From contig NZ_FRBL01000003.1 in NCBI RefSeq assembly GCF_900142605.1, positions 372,001 through 436,000 on the forward strand: DNA of 64,000 nt, written 5' to 3'. Below, piece after piece: positions 62,651 through 64,000 of the stretch. The notes under the pieces are model-generated. The model was not told the origin of the DNA. It searched no databases and saw only the letters and a program-made list of their open reading frames with translations. Numbering within the stretch: the first letter of the stretch is position 1; every line of letters starts with the position of its first letter. Source of the DNA: Chitinophaga jiangningensis. Its GTDB lineage: Bacteria; Bacteroidota; Bacteroidia; Chitinophagales; Chitinophagaceae. Made by a program: the position numbers and the translations under genes.

Positions 62651-63406
62651 TTATTTAACACAATCCAGCCATGCCTGCGCCATCAGTCGGGCACCTGCCA
62701 GGGAAGGGTGTACGCCGTCACCTGTCCAGTAGCTGGCCGGGGCCGATTGTACGGCCTTATCAAAGATAGCCTGGTAAGGAATGAAGGAGGCTTTATATTT
62801 ATCTGCGATTTCTTTAGCGGCAGCGCGGTACTCATTGAATTCTGGGTACCAGGTATCATCTACTGCTTTCACTCCTTTCACGGCGAAAGGCTCCCCGATG
62901 ATCAGTTGCAGATCAGGAAACTTTTGCTTGGTGCGGTCCAGCAGTTTATCATAATCGTCCCGGTATACTTTGGAGCTACCGTCATATTTACCATTGTGTT
63001 TGTGCCAGTAGTCATTTACCCCAATCAGGATACTGAGTACATTCGGTTTCAGGTTGATGCAATCGGCATCCCATCTTTCGGCCAGCTGGTAGACTTTGTT
63101 TCCGCTGATGCCCCTGTTGTAGATTGAAAGATTTTTATCAGGATGCTGCCAGAGCAGCTCTGAAGCGGCTAAAAATGCGTAGCCACCGCCCAGTGCGGCG
63201 CCGTTGTTAGCCGCATCGGCGTCTCTTTTGCGACCTACGTCGGTGATGGAGTCGCCCTGGAAGAGAATGGTATAATCTTTTTTCAGCTGTATTTTAGCTG
63301 GCTTTGCACCTGCAGTAGCGGCAGACACGATGTTTGGCAAACTAATAGCGGCAAGGCTTCCCAGCGATACATTGCGGAGGAAACTGCGACGGTCGGATGT
63401 ATTCAT
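62651..63406 (-). CDS. Secreted SGNH/GDSL hydrolase (acetylxylan esterase-like)
   Basis: A 251-residue hydrolase with a Tat-like leader (SDRRSFLRNVSLGSLAAISL). Block I is ILFQGDSITDVG (Ser), block II RGISGNKV (Gly), block III LIGVNDYW (Asn) and block V GDGVHPSLAG (Asp, His). This is close to rhamnogalacturonan or xylan acetylesterases. Together with the following alpha/beta hydrolase it could remove acetyl groups from plant polysaccharides, which would suit the GH28 and GH43 genes elsewhere in the window. Confidence 0.9.
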   Translation of the reverse strand: MNTSDRRSFLRNVSLGSLAAISLPNIVSAATAGAKPAKIQLKKDYTILFQGDSITDVGRKRDADAANNGAALGGGYAFLAASELLWQHPDKNLSIYNRGISGNKVYQLAERWDADCINLKPNVLSILIGVNDYWHKHNGKYDGSSKVYRDDYDKLLDRTKQKFPDLQLIIGEPFAVKGVKAVDDTWYPEFNEYRAAAKEIADKYKASFIPYQAIFDKAVQSAPASYWTGDGVHPSLAGARLMAQAWLDCVK

Positions 63407-63486
63407 AACGAGTGGTTTATTTTCTGTTTTATCAGCTAACGGATAAAAATAGAAAATAGATTGTTTTTTATTTTAAAAAATTTGGG

Positions 63487-63555
63487 ACACACAAGACCGG
63501 ATGCCTTCGGCATCCGGTCTTGTGTGTGTGCTGCACCGTTGGCGTAGCACACACA
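63487..63555. repeat. Two overlapping hairpins before the acyl-CoA dehydrogenase
   Basis: A 19-bp perfect stem (ACACACAAGACCGGATGCC, 63487-63505, complement 63509-63527) around TTC, followed by a second stem GTGTGTGCT (63523-63531) with AGCACACAC (63546-63554). The GTGTG arm is shared, so the two hairpins are mutually exclusive in part. It lies downstream of the minus-strand dehydrogenase stop codon at 63606, where it could act as a terminator. Confidence 0.6.
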
Positions 63556-63605
63556 TGAAGTTAGCATAGGGCAAAGCCCTTGCTTTCGACGGGACTAATA
63601 ATATA

Positions 63606-64000
63606 CTACACAAACGCGCTCGAACCGGTAATAGCTCTTCCAACAATCAGGGAGTTGATCTCCTTGGTGCCTTCATAGGAATAAATCGCTTCTGCGTCTG
63701 CCACAAAGCGCGCCACATTGTATTCCAGCAAAATGCCATTGCCGCCCATTACTTCTCTGGCCCTGCCCACGATATCGCGCGTACGCAGTGTACAGAAAAC
63801 TTTTGCAAGGGAGGCATGCTCATCTTTGAGTGCGCCCTGGTCCTGCATTTCAGACAGGCGGAACACCATGGTTTGCATGGCAGTGAGGTTGGACAGCATT
63901 TCTACCAGGTGGCCCTGTATAAGCTGAAACGAAGCGATAGGTTTACCAAACTGCTTACGTTTACGGGTATACGCCAGCGCATTTTCATAGGCGCCGCGGG
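63606..64000 (-). CDS. Acyl-CoA dehydrogenase, C-terminal part (cut by window edge)
   Basis: The frame is open from 64000 to the stop at 63606, giving about 131 residues. YTRKRKQFGKPIASFQLIQ, GGNGILLEYNVARFVADAEA and SYEGTKEINSLIVGRAITG are the C-terminal helical domain of glutaryl-CoA-type dehydrogenases; the catalytic base Glu is probably the one in YEGTKEI. FAD-dependent alpha-beta oxidation of an acyl-CoA. N-terminal two thirds lie outside the window. Confidence 0.93.
   Translation of the reverse strand, partial: RGAYENALAYTRKRKQFGKPIASFQLIQGHLVEMLSNLTAMQTMVFRLSEMQDQGALKDEHASLAKVFCTLRTRDIVGRAREVMGGNGILLEYNVARFVADAEAIYSYEGTKEINSLIVGRAITGSSAFV

Noticed and set aside
1..64000. tRNA or rRNA genes
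   Set aside because: I looked in the intergenic stretches for cloverleaf-like sequence and GGTTCGAATCC-type T-loops and found none; the window is too compact to hide an rRNA.

Overview
The window looks like chromosomal DNA of a Bacteroidota bacterium, most likely a Chitinophagaceae member (Chitinophaga or a near relative). The evidence is an ECF sigma/FecR pair, -7 boxes of the type TAnnTTTG with an upstream TTTG, weak Shine-Dalgarno sites, a Pur-alpha-like DUF3276 protein, secreted GH28 and GH43 enzymes, and many secreted proteins whose signal peptides end in AQ. No tRNA, rRNA, CRISPR array or intact insertion sequence was found.

Layout. 0-2.7 kb: FecR (cut by the window edge), its ECF sigma factor, a CsbD stress protein and a stress-type SDR. 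2.7-4.3 kb: a secreted GH28 polygalacturonase. 4.3-8.7 kb: a Rof-like Rho-binding protein, then the bacterial Hen1/Pnkp RNA repair and 2'-O-methylation operon. 8.7-12.3 kb: DinB, a GH43 enzyme, and an ArsR/AHSA1 pair with DoxX and a second SRPBCC protein. 12.4-15.7 kb: a phospholipase C-type phosphoesterase with a small DUF1842-like partner, an 0.9 kb strip of decayed sequence, and an unrecognised HEAGH putative metallopeptidase. 15.7-17.1 kb: a CLC-F fluoride/proton antiporter behind a clear fluoride riboswitch. 17.2-22.4 kb: glucokinase, a GH15 glucoamylase/trehalase-like enzyme and a fused trehalose-6-phosphate synthase/phosphatase. 22.6-24.1 kb: a CGNR regulator and an EamA exporter.

24.5-29.8 kb holds a polyprenyl-phospho-pentofuranose locus: UbiA-type phosphoribosyltransferase, DprE1-like oxidase, DprE2-like reductase and a HAD phosphatase in tight order, with a divergent GT-C-like membrane protein as the probable user of the lipid-linked sugar. 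30-41 kb is mostly housekeeping: desaturase, solute-binding lipoprotein, M1 peptidase, secreted peroxiredoxin, pruA, prfB with a programmed frameshift whose stop is UAA, a TspO-family protein, pgi and DUF3276. 41-51 kb: an MsbA-like ABC exporter, purC, a DEDDh exonuclease/GIY-YIG fusion, and a TolC-HlyD-permease-permease operon with no ATPase gene.

51-55.4 kb is a co-oriented run with a thiol/redox flavour (YceI, VOC dioxygenase, esterase, OsmC, Fer4_19-CDGSH, small GNAT, two YeeE/YedE halves). A 9-copy, 85-86 bp tandem repeat lies at 56.3-57.1 kb beside long hairpins. 57-64 kb: a zinc-ribbon membrane protein with an SPFH-GYF partner (like B. subtilis YdjG/YdjI), a CopB-type copper ATPase, two secreted esterase-type hydrolases, and the C-terminal part of an acyl-CoA dehydrogenase cut by the edge.

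Several gene ends carry long perfect palindromes around a GCC-TTC-GGC core, a recurrent family of strong terminator-like hairpins. The points most worth a second look are the pentofuranose-lipid locus, the UAA frameshift site of prfB, the riboswitch/CLC-F pair, the tandem repeat array, and the ATPase-less efflux operon.
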